Assembly: GCF_026011715.1 (NCBI RefSeq)
Contig: NZ_BRVM01000018.1
Span: 1 to 64,000 of the forward strand
From: Cytobacillus sp. NCCP-133
Lineage (GTDB): Bacteria > Bacillota > Bacilli > Bacillales > Cytobacillaceae
Direction of reading: 5' to 3'
DNA: 64,000 nt
Shown: one piece after another, positions 8,981 through 18,205 of the stretch
Layout: every line of letters begins with the position of its first letter
Position numbering within the stretch: the stretch's first letter is position 1
Program-made: the position numbers and the translations under genes
The notes under the pieces: generated by a model
Database searches by the model: none
Told to the model about the DNA's origin: nothing
Seen by the model: only the letters and a program-made list of their open reading frames with translations

Positions 8981-10114
8981 TTACGGCTTTAAAACCACCT
9001 TGATGCAATCATCTTCATGATCATTAAAAATTTTATACCCATGGGTTGCATCCTCTAAGCTGATTTTATGCGTAATAATGTCCTTTGGATTAAATTCTTT
9101 GTTGATAATTTTCTCATATAGCTTTGGCATAAAAGGAATGACTGGCGCCTGTCCCATTTTCAGGGTAATGTTTCTGGTGAAGAAGGCCCCTAACGGGAAC
9201 AGATTATAATTTGCTCCATACACACCTGTAATTTGGACTGTTCCTGTTTTTCTGACAGCTTTTGTTGCAATCTGAATCGGCCCCAGGGTGCCTCCTTGGA
9301 GCTTTAACTTTTGTTCTATGAACTCAAGGGGTGACTTTTTGCCGTCCATGCCGACACAATCGATGACTACATCAGCGCCTCCATGAGTAATTTCCTTTAG
9401 GTGCTCTCCCATATCCGGATATTTAGTGAACTCGAATACTTCCACCTTATTCGTTGCCTTGGCATGATTGATCCGGTAATCGAGATAATCAACGGCGATA
9501 ACCCGCTCAGCACCTTCCATCCAGGCAAATTTCTGCGCCATTAAACCTACAGGTCCACAGCCCAAAACGATAACTGTATCCCCCTTTTTAACTCCGGCAT
9601 TTACGACGCTCCAATAAGCAGTCGGGAGGACATCCGATAAAAATAAAAGGGACTCATCTTCCAATTCACATGATTCTGGTACGAGAAAAGGCGTATAATT
9701 ACCAAAAGGAACTTTTAAGTATTCCGCCTGTCCGCCAGGGTGGTTCCCAAATTTTTCGGTATAGCCAAAGTACCCTCCTGAATCATAATGGGGATTTGAG
9801 TTATCACATTGACTGGTTTGATCCTGCTGGCAATAAACGCACTGGCCGCAAGAAACATTAAAGGGAATAACAACTCTGTCGCCTTTTTTTACTTTTGTCA
9901 CTTTAGGGCCTACTTCTTCCACAATCCCCATAGGCTCATGCCCAATGATATACCCTTCCGGAAGCGGCATGTTCCCCTGATAAAGGTGCAAATCCGAACC
10001 GCAGATGGCTGTTGAAGTAATTTTAACGATAATGTCATCTTTCATTTCTAGCTTCGGGTCATTTACATTCGTTACAGCTACACGATTTGGACCCTGATAC
10101 GTTACTGCCTTCAT
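8981..10114 (-). CDS. Zinc-dependent medium-chain alcohol/formaldehyde dehydrogenase-like protein
   Basis: This 377-residue MDR-family dehydrogenase carries the catalytic-zinc motif (CGSDLH, GHEPMGIVEEVG), the four-cysteine structural-zinc loop (CGQCVYCQQDQTSQC) and the Rossmann motif VLGCGPVGLMAQ. The long loop (HYDSGGYFGYTEKFGNHPGGQAEYLKVP) and length match the B. subtilis AdhB/formaldehyde dehydrogenase-like subgroup. Start ATG 10114 has GGAGTG 6-7 bases upstream. Substrate cannot be named from sequence. Monocistronic. Confidence 0.87.
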   Translation of the reverse strand: MKAVTYQGPNRVAVTNVNDPKLEMKDDIIVKITSTAICGSDLHLYQGNMPLPEGYIIGHEPMGIVEEVGPKVTKVKKGDRVVIPFNVSCGQCVYCQQDQTSQCDNSNPHYDSGGYFGYTEKFGNHPGGQAEYLKVPFGNYTPFLVPESCELEDESLLFLSDVLPTAYWSVVNAGVKKGDTVIVLGCGPVGLMAQKFAWMEGAERVIAVDYLDYRINHAKATNKVEVFEFTKYPDMGEHLKEITHGGADVVIDCVGMDGKKSPLEFIEQKLKLQGGTLGPIQIATKAVRKTGTVQITGVYGANYNLFPLGAFFTRNITLKMGQAPVIPFMPKLYEKIINKEFNPKDIITHKISLEDATHGYKIFNDHEDDCIKVVLKP

Positions 10115-10348
10115 TTTCAACACTCCAATTAGCTTTTTTGTCCTTGCTGGTATCATAAAAAAATGAAAAAAATTTTGGTTTGCTTTACTCTTTAAAAGTT
10201 ATAGAAGCGTATCGGCAATAATATAAGTTTCACTCATCTGCTGTTTTTTATTCGATTTTCACTTTATGAAATGAAGGGAAAAGGTGTATATCGTAAAAAT
10301 ATTTAATCAGAATGCAGAGGTTCTGCGTATTGGCCCTTGGGAAGGAAA

Positions 10349-10534
10349 ATGAAGAATCGAAAGTTTCAAAAAGTGAATCAAGATCCGGTTTTAAAAGACT
10401 CTAACATCGTTATATGCAATCCAAAAGAGGTTGCCAGCAACCTAAAAAATAGGAAAAAGCTCTATGAGGCGGACGAAATAATGACTATTCAATCGTCCGC
10501 CAATTTGAAGAAAAAAAATGATCTTATGAACTGA
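10349..10534 (+). CDS. Small basic hypothetical protein
   Basis: A 61-residue lysine/asparagine-rich frame (MKNRKFQKVNQDPVLKDS...) begins at ATG 10349. GGGAAGG lies only about 3 bases upstream of this ATG. A TTG start 12 bases earlier is possible but has no site at all. No recognised family, no membrane segment. It is isolated between unrelated genes, so it may not be real. Confidence 0.35.
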   Translation: MKNRKFQKVNQDPVLKDSNIVICNPKEVASNLKNRKKLYEADEIMTIQSSANLKKKNDLMN

Positions 10535-10644
10535 CAGCGAACGAATTACGAAACTAAATAATAAAATTACCGAATTATGCGCCCTTTACTGGAATACATA
10601 TTCATGGAAACCATCAATGAACTTCCTCAAAAGGAGCGGAAAAA

Positions 10645-11106
10645 ATGCCAAACTCCACACATCAATCAGAAGTAAATGTGCCGATCGGTGCGTTATGGAA
10701 TTTTGTCAGTGATATTGGGAACTGGGCACCATTAGTACCCGGTTATATTGAACATGAAGTACTTTGCGAGAGAGAATCTACCTGGTGCTTTAAAAGCGAT
10801 ATTGGGATTTTGAAGAAAAAAATTGAATTAAAGGTGGTCATTACTGGCTGGCAGGAGCCTAAAAAGGTGACATTTAATTTAACAGGGCTTAATGAGAAGT
10901 TTACGGGGCAGGGATATTTTCATGCCAGCGAAGGTAAAAATAATAAAATTGTGATGACAGGCTCCCTGGATATTAAGGCGGAGGGAATGATGGCGAGTGT
11001 AGCAAATTCTTTGCTTAACTCAACTTTACCTGAACTTACTGCCGGCCTTACTGAGGCCGTTGCTGCAAAAGTGGAACAGCAACATAAAGAACATGCTGGT
11101 GTCTAG
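10645..11106 (+). CDS. SRPBCC/CoxG-like protein
   Basis: This 153-residue START/Bet v1-like protein (VPIGALWNFVSDIGNWAPLVPGY, then GQGYFHA and a C-terminal helix) resembles CO dehydrogenase subunit G (CoxG) and related lipid/quinone-binding SRPBCC proteins. Strong AAAAGGAGCGG site before ATG 10645. No molybdenum hydroxylase is adjacent here; a [2Fe-2S] subunit of such an enzyme appears only 52 kb away. Function beyond small hydrophobic-ligand binding is unknown. Confidence 0.75.
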   Translation: MPNSTHQSEVNVPIGALWNFVSDIGNWAPLVPGYIEHEVLCERESTWCFKSDIGILKKKIELKVVITGWQEPKKVTFNLTGLNEKFTGQGYFHASEGKNNKIVMTGSLDIKAEGMMASVANSLLNSTLPELTAGLTEAVAAKVEQQHKEHAGV

Positions 11107-11153
11107 GTTTATCCTGCATTGAAAGGAACTTATCACTTGAGTTTTCTTTACTC

Positions 11154-11678
11154 TTATTTCGTATATCGATTAGCATAGCTGGAGGCAACGAATGCCTCCG
11201 GCTTAATTTTTGGCTCTAAGCCAATGGATTCTATCCTCGACACCATTTCTTTTACAAATTCGCGAGTCTTATTTCTTTTGCCGGATCCAATATCCATATG
11301 TCCTTCCATTGAAAAGGAGCCGCCTTTATAAATAAACGGCAAAACGATTTCAACCATTTTATCTTTCCGTTCCTCTGTAAATAGTGAAACCACTTCTTCT
11401 GTCAGCGAGGTTTCATATGAGATTCTCTCATGAAGATGCATCATTTTTCTTGGAATAATAGTTTTCCTAATACAGGCCCAGGCACCTTTCCGCTCACTTT
11501 GAATCACAATCCCTGTAATGAACACGGTACGATTATAATGAACCTGAGAATCTGTTCCGATCATCAGACGGAAATTCCCATCCGGATTGCGCTTCATAAA
11601 CAGTAAAATCCGGTTAAAAACCTGCTCAAATGTCAAATTTCGTTCCTGGAGATTTTGAAATTTATAATCAGCACACAC
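11154..11678 (-). CDS. ykuK: YkuK-like DUF458 protein (RNase H-like fold)
   Basis: This 174-residue protein matches the Bacillus YkuK/DUF458 family. Features include GTDSQVHYNRTVFITGIVIQ near the N-terminus and a C-terminal segment with FVASSYANRYTK. The conserved GTDSQ and distal acidic residues suggest an RNase H-like fold, but no activity is established. Start GTG 11678 is chosen by frame; the upstream site (AGGTG) is weak, so the N-terminus is uncertain. Monocistronic. Confidence 0.8.
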   Translation of the reverse strand: MCADYKFQNLQERNLTFEQVFNRILLFMKRNPDGNFRLMIGTDSQVHYNRTVFITGIVIQSERKGAWACIRKTIIPRKMMHLHERISYETSLTEEVVSLFTEERKDKMVEIVLPFIYKGGSFSMEGHMDIGSGKRNKTREFVKEMVSRIESIGLEPKIKPEAFVASSYANRYTK

Positions 11679-11883
11679 CTATGATCACCACATTAAGTAT
11701 TTTGTTTGGAAAAAACATTCTTCCACAACCTTTAACTTAATACTTTTCTTTTTATTAACATTATATTGAGAACTTTCGAACAAGTTGTTTATTTTTTTCA
11801 GAAAATTCATTAATCAAGAAAATAGAATGGATGAATGGGATTAGGGAGGTTGATAAAAACTACAGAATAAAGGAGGAAATCAA

Positions 11884-12327
11884 ATGAACCAAACGATGAT
11901 ATTCATACTTAAATTTGTGTCAAGCCTGATTGCATTTGCAATTGCACTTGATTTATTTTTCGATGCAACTTTTGCCGATATTTTATCATTCAGCCTGCTT
12001 GTAACGGTTATGTCATACTTGCTGGGGGATCGAATGATCCTTCCAAGGCTAGGAAACAGGAATGCACTCATAGCTGACTTTTTTTTAGTTTATGCGTCAG
12101 TATGGGTTTTTGGAAGTGTCCTCTTAAACAGTTATTTGCAAATTGCATGGGGAAGCATTATTGCAGCAGGGATTATCACACTTGCGGAAGTGTTTGTCCA
12201 TAGCTACTTATTAAACAGAATGGAAGCAAGAGAGAAGGAGAAGCGAGGTGAATCCGGAATGAATCCAAAACTTGCATATGGGATGGAAATAGCGGAAGAG
12301 CGGGAGCCAACAAAAGATTGGGAATGA
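11884..12327 (+). CDS. YndM-like DUF2512 membrane protein (copy 1)
   Basis: This 147-residue protein has four predicted membrane segments in the first about 110 residues and a charged cytoplasmic tail. The hallmark segment SYLLGDRMILPRLGNRNA, followed by ADFFLVYASVWV, identifies the DUF2512/YndM family of unknown function. AAAGGAGGAAATCAA gives an ideal start. A paralogue lies at 33943-34401. Confidence 0.85.
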   Translation: MNQTMIFILKFVSSLIAFAIALDLFFDATFADILSFSLLVTVMSYLLGDRMILPRLGNRNALIADFFLVYASVWVFGSVLLNSYLQIAWGSIIAAGIITLAEVFVHSYLLNRMEAREKEKRGESGMNPKLAYGMEIAEEREPTKDWE

Positions 12328-12340
12328 TTGAAAAAGGGGA

Positions 12341-12381
12341 AAACCCAATGCAGACTGTTTCCGTCTATATTGGGTTTTTTC
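12341..12381 (+). terminator. Terminator after the YndM-like gene
   Basis: AAACCCAAT (12341-12349) pairs with ATTGGGTTT across an inner AGAC/GTCT hairpin, followed by TTTTTC. Confidence 0.75.
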
Positions 12382-12530
12382 ATTCATTTAGCAATAAAAT
12401 AGCGATAAAATTAAAACTGTATATAAGATTGCTTGCTATTTTACCGGCAAACACAGAATATAAGTAAGGGTATTACTTCCATAGTAAATTCACCTAAAAT
12501 ATATGCATGTAAAAGAAAGTAGGGTTTTAT

Positions 12531-13913
12531 TTGCAGGAATTTTTAACACTTGGCATTTCAAAAGGGCTCTCTGAAATATTGCTAAATCATGGAATTCGAA
12601 ACCCAACAGCCATCCAGGAGCATGCCATACCTGCTATTATGGATGGAAAGGATATCATCGCCCAGGCGCAGACAGGAACAGGCAAAACATTTGCTTTTAT
12701 TCTGCCGATTCTGGAGAAAATTGATCCAACTGCAGCTTATATTCAGGCTCTGATCGTAACGCCAACAAGGGAATTGGCTTTACAAATCACAGACGAAATT
12801 AAAAAGCTTACCGCAGACAATGATCATATAGATGTCTTAGCCGTATATGGAGGACAAGATGTAAACAAGCAGCTCAAAAAGCTTCAGAAAAATATCCAGA
12901 TTGTAGTGGGAACCCCAGGCCGCCTGCTGGACCATATCAAAAGGGAGACCATTAATTTATCTCAAGCCGATTTTTTAGTATTGGATGAAGCCGACCAAAT
13001 GCTGCACATAGGCTTTCTGGATGAAGTGGAGAGAATTATTAAAGAAACGCCCTTCAAAAGGCAAACGATGCTTTTTTCTGCGACCATTCTGGCAGAGATA
13101 AGAAAACTGGCAAACAAACACATGAAAGAGCCGCGGTATATACAAATTGAAAAAAAACAGGGGCCAGCCCATTCAGTCAAACAAATAGCCATACATACAG
13201 TCGATCGCGCCAAGCAGGCTGCACTAATACATCTGATTCATACCCACAGACCTTTTTTAGCAGTCATATTTTGCCGCACAAAACGTAGAGTCAGCAAGTT
13301 ATATGAGGTGCTCAAATCAAGTGGCTTTCAATGCGATGAGCTGCATGGAGACTTATCTCAGGCCAAACGCGAACAAGTAATGAAACGGTTCAGGGATGCT
13401 CATACCCAGTTATTAGTTGCGACAGATGTGGCCGCTAGAGGGCTTGATGTTGAAGGAGTCACACATGTATTCAATTATGATATTCCACTGGACCCTGAAA
13501 GCTATGTGCACCGAATCGGGAGAACAGGCCGGGCAGGAATGAATGGACTAGCAATCACATTTTATTCATCCGCAGATAAGCCTCTTCTGGAGGCAATCGA
13601 AAAAGGGCTTAGGATCAAAATCCCTAAACAAAACCTTGACAATATTAAAGAAACTAAAAATCCTGCCAGGGCACCAGAAACAAGCGGCCAAGCTAAAAAA
13701 CGCACCTCACCAAGAGGAGAGAATAATGACAGCAGGGAAGATGGCCGCTCAAAAGCTAAAGGCGACAAAGGCTCCCATAAAAAGGGCAGAAAAGAGGGAA
13801 GCAATAAGGGGGAAACATTAAATTCAACCCGAACAAGCCGCACAAAATCAAAAGGAAAAAGGAAATCTTCACCTAAACCTACGAAAATATCATCAAAAAG
13901 ACGGGGAAGGTAA
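12531..13913 (+). CDS. DEAD-box RNA helicase with basic C-terminal tail
   Basis: This 460-residue protein has a full DEAD-box core: Q motif [11 protein letters not shown], motif I AQTGTGKT (46-53), [28 protein letters not shown] and [10 protein letters not shown]. The last about 85 residues are a low-complexity Lys/Arg/Ser/Gly tail, typical of RNA-binding extensions in CshA-type helicases. The core resembles the shorter B. subtilis YfmL. Start TTG 12531 follows AGTAGGG with good spacing. Probably acts in cold-stress RNA or ribosome remodelling, consistent with the des genes downstream (inference). Confidence 0.9.
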   Translation: MQEFLTLGISKGLSEILLNHGIRNPTAIQEHAIPAIMDGKDIIAQAQTGTGKTFAFILPILEKIDPTAAYIQALIVTPTRELALQITDEIKKLTADNDHIDVLAVYGGQDVNKQLKKLQKNIQIVVGTPGRLLDHIKRETINLSQADFLVLDEADQMLHIGFLDEVERIIKETPFKRQTMLFSATILAEIRKLANKHMKEPRYIQIEKKQGPAHSVKQIAIHTVDRAKQAALIHLIHTHRPFLAVIFCRTKRRVSKLYEVLKSSGFQCDELHGDLSQAKREQVMKRFRDAHTQLLVATDVAARGLDVEGVTHVFNYDIPLDPESYVHRIGRTGRAGMNGLAITFYSSADKPLLEAIEKGLRIKIPKQNLDNIKETKNPARAPETSGQAKKRTSPRGENNDSREDGRSKAKGDKGSHKKGRKEGSNKGETLNSTRTSRTKSKGKRKSSPKPTKISSKRRGR

Positions 13914-13939
13914 TTATATTTTAGGGAGGAAAAGCAAAC

Positions 13940-14527
13940 GTGTTAAAAGATCGGATTGAAAAACACCTGAAAGAACAACCAACTGAAATTTTCAAAGAAG
14001 AAAAGGAATTTGCTGAAAAGCACCATTTGCTGTCCGATGGTAACGTAATAGAGATAAAGAATCCGGATACCCGTTTTCTAGATGCTTATATTGAGAGAGG
14101 GGACAAGGAAACAGAGGAAGTTCTCAGCAAGGAAACCGCAGAGTTTTTAAATCAGCCAATCAAATACTTCAAAAATCATAAAAATGAATTTATGTACTTG
14201 GAGTCAAAATGGTTTGACCTAGTCGGAGCAGATGCTATTTCCTTTGAAACAGATGCTGTCTTTGGCAATTATGAGGTGATGCTGGGACTGAAGCTGCCGA
14301 AAAAAGCAGAAACAGCAATAAAAACTTATATAAAGGAAAATACTCTAACAAGCACACCAAAATACAGCTTGATGTTCAGCCAGCAAGATGGGCTTTGGGA
14401 TCTTAACTTTTCGTTAAACGACCTTGAAGGTTTTACAGAGGATCTATCTATTTATGATGCATATCAATCCATCTATCAATTCCTTTTTAATCTTGTGTCT
14501 GTAGTGGAGGGTAACCGTAATAATTAA
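13940..14527 (+). CDS. Conserved hypothetical protein
   Basis: This 195-residue soluble acidic protein starts at GTG 13940 behind GGGAGGA with 9-base spacing, only 26 bases after the helicase gene, so it is likely co-transcribed. I do not recognise a domain. It has a charged N-terminal helix (MLKDRIEKHLKEQPTEIF), central aromatic-rich segments and a C-terminal helix (AYQSIYQFLFNLV). Similar proteins may carry misleading aminotransferase labels, but no PLP-binding motif is visible. Confidence 0.6.
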   Translation: MLKDRIEKHLKEQPTEIFKEEKEFAEKHHLLSDGNVIEIKNPDTRFLDAYIERGDKETEEVLSKETAEFLNQPIKYFKNHKNEFMYLESKWFDLVGADAISFETDAVFGNYEVMLGLKLPKKAETAIKTYIKENTLTSTPKYSLMFSQQDGLWDLNFSLNDLEGFTEDLSIYDAYQSIYQFLFNLVSVVEGNRNN

Positions 14528-14570
14528 AAATTATAAACAGCTATTAGGATGAACTCTTAATTTATTGTTC

Positions 14571-14602
14571 AAACCATGACATTTATCATGTTTTGAACAT
14601 GA
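14571..14602 (+). promoter_or_regulatory. Candidate DesR operator upstream of des
   Basis: The des upstream region carries the palindrome TCATGTTTTGAACATGA (14586-14602, 7-base arms), preceded by CCATGACA (14574-14581) and followed by further TCATG/CATGAC half-sites. In B. subtilis, phosphorylated DesR binds tandem inverted repeats just upstream of the des promoter. Position fits; the exact consensus match was not computed. Confidence 0.5.
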
Positions 14603-14673
14603 CACCTATGTCTACTAATAATTCTGAAAACCTTTTATCATAAGGATAACCTTATGTAGAAGGGAATTAAAAA

Positions 14674-15720
14674 ATGACTTCTAAACAAAAACAACTCAAC
14701 TTAAAAAAACAGATGGCACCTTATGAAAAATCAGATATAAAACGCAGTAGCACTCAGCTGATCAATACGATTGTACCGTTTATCCTGCTGTGGTTCCTTG
14801 CTTATAAAAGCTTGAGCATCTCATTTCTGCTGACACTGTGCATATCCGTTATTGCAGCAGGGTTTCTGATCAGAATCTTTATCATTTTCCATGATTGCTG
14901 CCACCATTCATTTTTTAAAAATCGAACAGCCAATAAAATTGTTGGGACAATTACCGGGATTATGACGATGTTTCCTTATCATCAGTGGCAGCATGATCAT
15001 AACGTACATCATGCAACAAGCGGAAATTTGGACAAGCGCGGAACAGGAGATATTTGGACTCTGACAGTCAAGGAATATCAAGAGGCCACATTTGCAACCC
15101 GAGCAGCATACCGGATTTACCGAAATCCCCTTATTATGTTTGGACTAGGGCCGATTTATGTTTTTGTTATAAAAAATCGCTTTAACCGTAAAAACGCAAG
15201 AAAGAATGAGCGCATGAATACGTATCTGACAAACGCAGCTATTGTTGGCTTATATGCAATTATGTGCTGGGCAATCGGCTGGGAAGCTTTCCTGATGGTA
15301 CAAGGACCAACCTTTTTAATTTCAGGCGCAGCTGGAATTTGGCTATTTTATGTACAGCACACTTTTGAAGATTCATACTTCGAGGAGGATGATAAGTGGG
15401 AATATGTCAAAGCGGCTGTGGAAGGGAGCTCGTTCTATAAACTTCCAAAAGTCCTGCAATGGCTGACAGGAAACATCGGGTTTCATCATATCCACCATTT
15501 AAGCCCGCGTGTTCCGAACTACAACCTCGACGATGCACATTATAATACAGCTGAGCTTCAAAATGTACCTACCATTACACTTTCAACAAGCCTGCAGTCA
15601 CTCCGCTTCAGATTATGGAACGAAGAAGTGCAGAGTTTCACTGGCTACAGGACTGCTAAAAAAGCGGCTCTTATCCAAAAACAAAACAGAGCTGGCAAAA
15701 CTGCCTCTGTGAAGCCTTAA
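14674..15720 (+). CDS. des: Acyl-lipid fatty acid desaturase
   Basis: This 348-residue membrane-bound di-iron desaturase introduces a cis double bond into membrane phospholipid acyl chains, restoring fluidity in the cold (B. subtilis Des, delta-5). Three histidine boxes are visible: HDCCHH (73-78), HDHNVHH (107-113) and HHIHH (271-275). Paired hydrophobic segments lie around residues 32-70 and 200-250. AGAAGGG precedes the start. Its regulators desK and desR follow, separated by a hairpin. Confidence 0.95.
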   Translation: MTSKQKQLNLKKQMAPYEKSDIKRSSTQLINTIVPFILLWFLAYKSLSISFLLTLCISVIAAGFLIRIFIIFHDCCHHSFFKNRTANKIVGTITGIMTMFPYHQWQHDHNVHHATSGNLDKRGTGDIWTLTVKEYQEATFATRAAYRIYRNPLIMFGLGPIYVFVIKNRFNRKNARKNERMNTYLTNAAIVGLYAIMCWAIGWEAFLMVQGPTFLISGAAGIWLFYVQHTFEDSYFEEDDKWEYVKAAVEGSSFYKLPKVLQWLTGNIGFHHIHHLSPRVPNYNLDDAHYNTAELQNVPTITLSTSLQSLRFRLWNEEVQSFTGYRTAKKAALIQKQNRAGKTASVKP

Positions 15721-15756
15721 TTTCTTTGGCAGATATAACCATTATTTATAATCAAT

Positions 15757-15796
15757 AACAGCTCCTTTGTGGTATGATGACAAAGGAGCTGTTTAG
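15757..15796 (+). terminator. Terminator between des and desKR
   Basis: A 13-bp perfect stem pairs AACAGCTCCTTTG (15757-15769) with CAAAGGAGCTGTT (15781-15793), followed by TTAG. The loop contains TATGAT. It should separate cold-induced des from constitutive desKR, perhaps incompletely because the T run is short. Confidence 0.65.
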
Positions 15797-15824
15797 TTAC
15801 ATATAGCAAATGAGGTTTTCAAAC

Positions 15825-16961
15825 ATGTTAAAAAAATATTTTTCCTCTTTAAAAAGCTCGGGCATATCTCCATATATCTGGAGTGTTTTTAGCATTTTGC
15901 CGTTTTATTTTATATTCAGGTCTACCTCTAAAATTGAAATAGCCGTGGGGATTATACAGACAATCCTATTTTTTATATCATTACGCTTTGCATTCATATC
16001 ACGGCAATGGCCTGTCTATCTTTGGACCGGTATTTTAATCAGCATTTCCATAACAATGGCCATTCTTTTTCAATTTGTTTATTTCGCATTTTATATCGCC
16101 TATTATAATGGACATATCAAAAACAGAATAGCCTTTTTAACTTTATATCTCATTCATTTGGTCGCTACTACCATTTCGATTAACTACAATTTTGTTACAC
16201 AGGAACCTTTGTTTTTAAAGCAAATCCCGTTCATTATTATTATCTGGATCAGTGTTATTTTGCTGCCCTTTAACATATACAATCGAAAAAAACATGAAAA
16301 ACTTGAGTTGCAGCTAGAGGATGCTAATAACAGGATCGCTGATCTTGTCAAGCAGGAGGAGCGGCAGCGGATTGCCCGTGATCTTCACGACACACTAGGC
16401 CAGAAGCTATCGTTAATCGGCTTGAAAAGCGATCTTGCAAGAAAGCTGATATACAAGGATCCCGAACAGGCAAAGGAAGAGCTGGTGGATATACAGCAGA
16501 CAGCAAGAACTGCTTTGAACGAAGTAAGGAAAATGGTTTCCCAAATGAGGGGAATCAGGCTAAAAGATGAAATTGTACTTGTTAAACAGATTCTAAAGGC
16601 GGCTTCAATCGAGTTCATTGGTAAAGAAGAGATCAAATTGACCAATGTTTCGCTCTTTCTGGAAAACATATTAAGCATGTGCATGAAAGAAGCAGTTACG
16701 AATGTTGTTAAACATAGTAAAGCTACCGAGTGTCAAATCAGCATTGAACAAACTTGGAATGAACTAAGGATTTCCGTTCAGGATAACGGCATCGGCATGG
16801 ACCCGTCTAAAGATATAGGAAAGGGTTCTGGACTGCTCGGCTTAGGGGAGCGCCTCGATTTTGTCAACGGAAGCCTTGAAATTATTTCAAATAATGGTAC
16901 AACGGTTATAATGAAAGTACCAACAGTTGTAAAGCAACCGGATAAGGAGGAACGTTCATGA
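15825..16961 (+). CDS. desK: Membrane thermosensor histidine kinase DesK
   Basis: This 378-residue HisKA_3 sensor kinase/phosphatase has about five N-terminal membrane helices, a coiled-coil linker (LELQLEDANNRIADLVKQEERQR), the phosphoacceptor His188 in RDLHDTLGQK and an HATPase_c domain (NVVKHSKA, DNGIGM, GSGLLGL). Starting at ATG 15825 (GAGG 10 bases upstream) places the histidine at 188, as in B. subtilis DesK. It senses bilayer thickness and phosphorylates DesR in the cold. The stop overlaps desR by ATGA. Confidence 0.95.
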   Translation: MLKKYFSSLKSSGISPYIWSVFSILPFYFIFRSTSKIEIAVGIIQTILFFISLRFAFISRQWPVYLWTGILISISITMAILFQFVYFAFYIAYYNGHIKNRIAFLTLYLIHLVATTISINYNFVTQEPLFLKQIPFIIIIWISVILLPFNIYNRKKHEKLELQLEDANNRIADLVKQEERQRIARDLHDTLGQKLSLIGLKSDLARKLIYKDPEQAKEELVDIQQTARTALNEVRKMVSQMRGIRLKDEIVLVKQILKAASIEFIGKEEIKLTNVSLFLENILSMCMKEAVTNVVKHSKATECQISIEQTWNELRISVQDNGIGMDPSKDIGKGSGLLGLGERLDFVNGSLEIISNNGTTVIMKVPTVVKQPDKEERS

Positions 16962-17557
16962 TTCGGATTGTCATAGCAGAAGATCAGCGAATGATGCTAG
17001 GTGCCCTAGGCTCTCTGTTAAACCTGGAAGATGATATGGAGGTTATCGGCAAGGCTTCCAATGGGGAAGAAGCTATTTCCCTAGTTAAAAGCCTGCATCC
17101 TGATGTATGCATTATGGATATCGAAATGCCGGAAAAAAGCGGGCTGGAAGCAGCAGAGGAATTGAAAAACTTTGGATGCAAGGTTATCATCTTAACAACC
17201 TTTGCAAGATCTGGTTATTTTCAGCGCGCACTGAAGACTGGGGTAAGTGGATATTTATTAAAAGATAGCCCAAGCGAGGAGCTGGCTAATTCCATTAGAA
17301 GTATAATGACAGGCAAACGCATCTATGCCCCTGAATTAATGGATGATGTGTACGGGGAAGAAAACCCATTGACAGACCGTGAAAAAGAAGTGCTTGAACT
17401 CATAGCTGATGGTAAAAGCACAAAGGAAATTGCAGACAAACTCTGCATTAAAACAGGGACTGTGAGAAACTATATTTCTGTCATTCTCGATAAGCTTGAA
17501 GTAACAAACAGAATTGAAGCCATTACCCAATCCAAGAAAAAGGGCTGGTTCAAATAA
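16958..17557 (+). CDS. desR: Response regulator DesR (NarL/FixJ type)
   Basis: This 199-residue protein has an N-terminal receiver with phospho-acceptor Asp54 (CIMDIEMP), conserved Thr and Lys (ILTTF, YLLKD) and a C-terminal LuxR-type helix-turn-helix (LTDREKEVLELIADGKSTKEIADKL within the last 65 residues). It is the DesK partner that activates des transcription. Overlapping start and stop with desK implies coupled translation. Confidence 0.95.
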   Translation: MIRIVIAEDQRMMLGALGSLLNLEDDMEVIGKASNGEEAISLVKSLHPDVCIMDIEMPEKSGLEAAEELKNFGCKVIILTTFARSGYFQRALKTGVSGYLLKDSPSEELANSIRSIMTGKRIYAPELMDDVYGEENPLTDREKEVLELIADGKSTKEIADKLCIKTGTVRNYISVILDKLEVTNRIEAITQSKKKGWFK

Positions 17558-17700
17558 AGTGAAACTTCTATTAGTGGGTAGCTTTATCCCACTGATCGTT
17601 AGTTGAGGCCCAAAGGTCAAGGAATGCTTCGTCAGCAAATCTTTTGGCACGAAGAAAAAATCAGTAGCTTTTTTTGCGGATAATCATCGCACGACCAAAA
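17558..17700. other. Non-coding stretch after desR, possible dispersed repeat
   Basis: No gene. An imperfect hairpin (AGTGGG around 17575 with CCCACT around 17590) follows GTGAAACTTCT. The composition recalls short interspersed non-coding repeats of Bacillus genomes, but only one copy is visible here, so repeat status is unproven. Confidence 0.25.
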
Positions 17701-17706
17701 GCGACA

Positions 17707-17747
17707 GCAAAAGGACGGCAGCCATCTAGGCTTCGCCGTCCTTTTGC
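17707..17747. terminator. Hairpin overlapping the end of the minus-strand gene
   Basis: A 13-bp perfect stem pairs GCAAAAGGACGGC (17707-17719) with GCCGTCCTTTTGC (17735-17747). One arm encodes the last residues of the gene ending at 17726, whose stop codon lies in the loop. The T run is poor on both strands. Confidence 0.5.
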
Positions 17748-18037
17748 AATTTCTTCATTTCTTCCATTACAACAAAGGCCAGGTCATCATTCCCAAACAT
17801 GGCAAGAACCCCCAGCAGAGTCTGCTCTGGAACTTCTCCAGCTTCTTCTTTTGGAACTGTCAGTTCTATTGCTTCTTGTAATGCTCGATTCTTTGCCTGG
17901 CCTGGGTAGGCCTTTAAATAGACAATTTCCGGATCCAAATCATGATTTTTACACCACTGGGCAAAAACAAGGATCATCATTTTTTCTTCGCCTTGATAGT
18001 TTTGGATGATCTTCTCTTCCAGCTGTTTTTGATTCAT
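17726..18037 (-). CDS. Small conserved Bacillus protein, function unknown
   Basis: This 103-residue acidic, mainly helical protein begins MNQKQLEEKIIQNYQ and contains a WCKNHDLDP segment and a Leu-rich C-terminus (LLGVLAMFGNDDLAFVVMEEM). It may belong with small proteins such as B. subtilis YxiS, but this is recall, not proof. Of three clustered start codons the last (18037) is best spaced from GGAG. Monocistronic. Confidence 0.6.
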   Translation of the reverse strand: MNQKQLEEKIIQNYQGEEKMMILVFAQWCKNHDLDPEIVYLKAYPGQAKNRALQEAIELTVPKEEAGEVPEQTLLGVLAMFGNDDLAFVVMEEMKKLQKDGEA

Positions 18038-18170
18038 CATCATTCTCCTTATTTTTCAATATATAGTTATTATAAATTTAACTCAGCGCCTTTTCATCTT
18101 TGGAGAGCAATAAATTATGAACTGAATTTTCACCTTTTCTAATTAATTCATAATTTATTGTTAATTCATA

Positions 18171-18199
18171 TTGACATTTAATCATGACGGTATCATAAT
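18171..18199 (+). promoter_or_regulatory. Sigma-A promoter for ilvE
   Basis: Consensus -35 TTGACA (18171-18176), 17-base spacer and -10 CATAAT (18194-18199). Transcription should start near 18206, giving a leader of about 285 bases before the ilvE start. Confidence 0.8.
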
Positions 18200-18205
18200 A
18201 TGAGA

